Assembly: GCA_946407705.1 (NCBI GenBank)
Contig: CAMJPC010000010.1
Coordinates: 1 to 64,000, forward strand
DNA: 64,000 nt
Direction of reading: 5' to 3'
DNA from: an uncultured Clostridia bacterium
GTDB lineage: Bacteria; Bacillota; Clostridia; Saccharofermentanales; Saccharofermentanaceae
Both the position numbers and the translations under genes were made by a program. This document shows, piece by piece, positions 62,100 to 64,000 of the stretch; within the stretch, counting starts at the first letter, position 1; each line of letters opens with the position of its first letter. Below the pieces are notes generated by a model. It saw only the letters and a program-made list of their open reading frames with translations. It did not search any database and had not been told where the DNA came from.

Positions 62100-62375
62100 A
62101 TGAGTAGATCTACTAAGAAGGGCTATTACGTTCAGGAAGCGCTCATGAAGAAAGTCAAGGCGCAGAACGATGCCAACGAAAAGCAGACCATCCAGACTTG
62201 GTCAAGGTCTTCAACAATATTCCCTGAATTTGTTGGTCACACAATTGCTGTTTACGACGGACACAAGTTCATCCCTGTATACGTTACAGAGGACATGGTC
62301 GGTCACAAGCTCGGCGAATTCGCACCTACGCGTAAGTTCGGCGGACACACCAGCAATGAGAAGACAGCTGGTTAA
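62100..62375 (+). CDS. rpsS: 30S ribosomal protein S19
   Basis: 91 residues. [19 protein letters not shown], then [20 protein letters not shown] and [14 protein letters not shown] are diagnostic. SD AAGGAGG. Confidence 0.97.
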   Translation: MSRSTKKGYYVQEALMKKVKAQNDANEKQTIQTWSRSSTIFPEFVGHTIAVYDGHKFIPVYVTEDMVGHKLGEFAPTRKFGGHTSNEKTAG

Positions 62376-62389
62376 GGAGGATTAAGTCT

Positions 62390-62866
62390 GTGGAAAAGAT
62401 TATTTTAAGCAGAGAAAACATCGAGAAGAACCGCGATAAGATACTCGAAGCCTACAGCGCTCCTTCAAGACGCAACAACAGGCTTCCGATCCCCACAAAG
62501 AAGCAGAAGAAGCTTCTCGGCATGGGTAAGGATCAGGGTCTTGCAACCGCTAAGTACATCAGGATCGCTCCCCGTAAGGTAAGAGTTGTTTCCGACCTCA
62601 TCAAGGGTCAGTCACTCGACGACGCTTATGCGATTCTTACATACACACCCAAGATCGCTTCACCTGTGATCGCAAAGGTACTTAAGTCTGCAGAGTCCAA
62701 CGCAGTTAACAACTTCGGTCTCGACAGAAACAAGCTTTATGTTGCCGATGCAATCGCTAACCCGGGCCCGGTGCTCAAGAGATACATCCCTCGCGCTAGA
62801 GGTTCCGCAAGTTCGATCAAGAAGAGAACAAGCCACATCACGATTGTTCTCAAGGAAAGGGTATAA
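62390..62866 (+). CDS. rplV: 50S ribosomal protein L22 with N-terminal extension
   Basis: 158 residues, about 45 more than usual. GTG start at 62390, 7 nt after AAGGAGG. The first 45-48 residues (Arg/Asn/Lys-rich, e.g. [19 protein letters not shown]) precede the normal L22 start [20 protein letters not shown]; the tunnel loop [19 protein letters not shown] is normal. A shorter start at ATG 62522 has no good SD, so the extension is probably made. Confidence 0.94.
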   Translation: MEKIILSRENIEKNRDKILEAYSAPSRRNNRLPIPTKKQKKLLGMGKDQGLATAKYIRIAPRKVRVVSDLIKGQSLDDAYAILTYTPKIASPVIAKVLKSAESNAVNNFGLDRNKLYVADAIANPGPVLKRYIPRARGSASSIKKRTSHITIVLKERV

Positions 62867-62877
62867 GGAGGTTTCGC

Positions 62878-63627
62878 ATGGGTCAGAAAGTTAACCCTAA
62901 TGGTTTAAGAATCGGCGTCATCGGCGACTGGAGTTCACACTGGTACAGCGAAAAGCAGCAGTTCGCTGACTGCCTCATCGAGGACCAGAAGATCCGTGAG
63001 TTCGTCATGAAGGCTATCGATCCTATCGCAAGAAAGAATTCCAAGAAGCCTGTAGACGAAGCACGCAGCAATGTTGCTTTCGTAAGCAAGGTCATCGTTG
63101 ACCGCAAGGGCGCTGACAGAATCAACGTCACGATCAAGACAGCACGTCCTTCACTCGTTGGTGGAGACAAGGGATCCGGCAGAGTTGAGCTCAAGGAGCT
63201 TCTCGAGAAGGAATTCAACAAGAACCTTCCCAAGGATCAGAAGAGAGTCTTCACAGTTGATGTTGAAGTTATCAAGACAAACGACACTGATGCACTTCTC
63301 GTAGCTCAGAGCATTGCTAACCAGCTCGAGAACCGTGCAAGCTTCAGAAGAGCAATGAAGAGAGCTATGCAGCTTGCCATGAAGCAGCCTGATGTCCTCG
63401 GAATCAAGACAAAGTGCTCCGGCCGTCTCGGCGGTGCAGAAATCGCTAGATCCGAGTCATATCACGAGGGTACTATCCCGCTTCAGACTCTTCGTGCTGA
63501 CATCGACTATGGTTTTGCTGAAGCTAACACACAGTACGGCAGAATCGGTGTCAAGGTATGGATTTACAAGGGTGAGAAGTTCGCACGCAAGTCAAATCCC
63601 AGCAACGGCGAAGGAGGAAAAGCGTAA
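62878..63627 (+). CDS. rpsC: 30S ribosomal protein S3
   Basis: 249 residues. [20 protein letters not shown], the KH domain and [20 protein letters not shown] with [19 protein letters not shown] are diagnostic. SD AAGGAGG. Confidence 0.97.
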   Translation: MGQKVNPNGLRIGVIGDWSSHWYSEKQQFADCLIEDQKIREFVMKAIDPIARKNSKKPVDEARSNVAFVSKVIVDRKGADRINVTIKTARPSLVGGDKGSGRVELKELLEKEFNKNLPKDQKRVFTVDVEVIKTNDTDALLVAQSIANQLENRASFRRAMKRAMQLAMKQPDVLGIKTKCSGRLGGAEIARSESYHEGTIPLQTLRADIDYGFAEANTQYGRIGVKVWIYKGEKFARKSNPSNGEGGKA

Positions 63628-64000
63628 ATGTTACTTCCTAAGAGAACAAAATACAGAAAGCAGCAGAGAGGCCGCATGAAGGGAAAGGCTTCCCGCGGTA
63701 ACTTCGTAGCTTACGGTGATTACGGCCTTCAGGCTACAGAGCCTTGCTGGATCAAGTCAAATCAGATCGAGGCTGCCCGTGTCGCTATCAACAGATACAT
63801 CAAGAGAGGCGGTAAGGTCTGGATCAAGATCTTCCCTGACAAGCCGGTATCCAAGAAGCCTGCACAGGTCCGAATGGGTTCAGGTAAGGCAGCTAACGAG
63901 TACTGGTGCGCAGTAGTAAGGCCCGGCAGAGTTCTTTTCGAGATCGCAGGCGTTACTGAAGAGCAGGCCAGAGAGGCAATGAGACTCGCAGGCAACAAGC
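63628..64000 (+). CDS. rplP: 50S ribosomal protein L16 (cut by window edge)
   Basis: The first 124 residues of about 140. [19 protein letters not shown] and the [18 protein letters not shown] and [18 protein letters not shown] segments are diagnostic. ATG directly follows the S3 stop; SD AAGGAGG lies inside rpsC. The C-terminal end is outside the window. Confidence 0.97.
   Translation, partial: MLLPKRTKYRKQQRGRMKGKASRGNFVAYGDYGLQATEPCWIKSNQIEAARVAINRYIKRGGKVWIKIFPDKPVSKKPAQVRMGSGKAANEYWCAVVRPGRVLFEIAGVTEEQAREAMRLAGNK

Noticed and set aside
1..64000. Prophage, insertion sequence, integron, tRNA or known riboswitch
   Set aside because: No transposase, integrase, phage structural gene, terminal inverted repeats, cloverleaf sequence or recognisable aptamer core was found on either strand.

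Overview
The window looks like a Gram-positive, monoderm member of the Clostridia (Bacillota). It is probably a plant-fibre-degrading gut or rumen lineage near the Ruminococcaceae/Oscillospiraceae; that placement is inference. The supporting features are a SCIFF ranthipeptide precursor with its maturase, a Veg-ispE pair, an SRP RNA-dnaX-ybaB-recR block as in Bacillus, DivIC next to RqcP, YesN/YesM-type two-component proteins, a GntR-LacI (AraR-like) regulator, many lipoprotein signal peptides and a lipidated family 9 cellulase with two CBM3 modules. Base composition and codon use look even throughout. I see no insertion sequence, prophage, CRISPR array or tRNA.

Layout. 1-796 (-): 5' part of glycogen phosphorylase. 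967-4162 (+): prepilin-peptidase-like protein, unknown membrane protein and AI-2E-family permease, as an overlapping operon. 4228-13819 (+): three tandem paralogues carrying about 35-residue repeats (two with zinc ribbons), then a lipid-anchored GH9 cellulase and a transglutaminase-like lipoprotein. 13899-17619 (+): heterodimeric ABC exporter. 17632-21350: two paralogous membrane acyltransferases around an opposite-strand lipoprotein. 21418-33978: pentose-type sugar module made of a YesN response regulator, a YesM histidine kinase, a sugar-binding lipoprotein that probably serves as sensor, an AraR-like repressor, an ABC importer (binding protein, double ATPase, two permeases), an FGGY kinase and L-ribulose-5-phosphate 4-epimerase. 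34061-38022 (-): SCIFF maturase and precursor, an Orn/Lys/Arg-decarboxylase-like enzyme and a zinc-ribbon protein with a degenerate HD domain. 38414-44267: small conserved protein (+), then divIC, rqcP, recR, ybaB, dnaX, SRP RNA and a beta-lactamase-fold lipoprotein-like protein (-). 44546-45899 (+): veg, ispE. 45901-50750 (-): argC-argB-argD-argF plus a GNAT acetyltransferase, under a promoter overlapped by a probable ArgR box. 51175-58783 (+): MsmK-type ATPase, PucR/CdaR-like regulator, ftsE-ftsX-M23 hydrolase, methyltransferase, Hsp33. 59173-64000 (+): start of the S10 ribosomal protein operon up to a partial rplP, behind a strong promoter and a structured leader of about 300 nt.

How it fits together. 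The sugar module appears to combine extracellular sensing (binding lipoprotein plus kinase plus response regulator) with cytoplasmic repression (AraR-like) of an importer whose sugar is phosphorylated and epimerised to xylulose 5-phosphate. The GH9 cellulase and transglutaminase-like protein would act on the cell surface. The most unusual points are the zinc-ribbon/repeat paralogue cluster with its shared C-terminal domain, an acyltransferase gene flanked by near-identical direct-repeat promoters, the binding-protein-coupled two-component system, a catalytically degenerate HD protein, terminator-type attenuators between a highly expressed first gene and the rest of its operon (SCIFF and sugar importer), and terminal extensions on FtsE and ribosomal protein L22.
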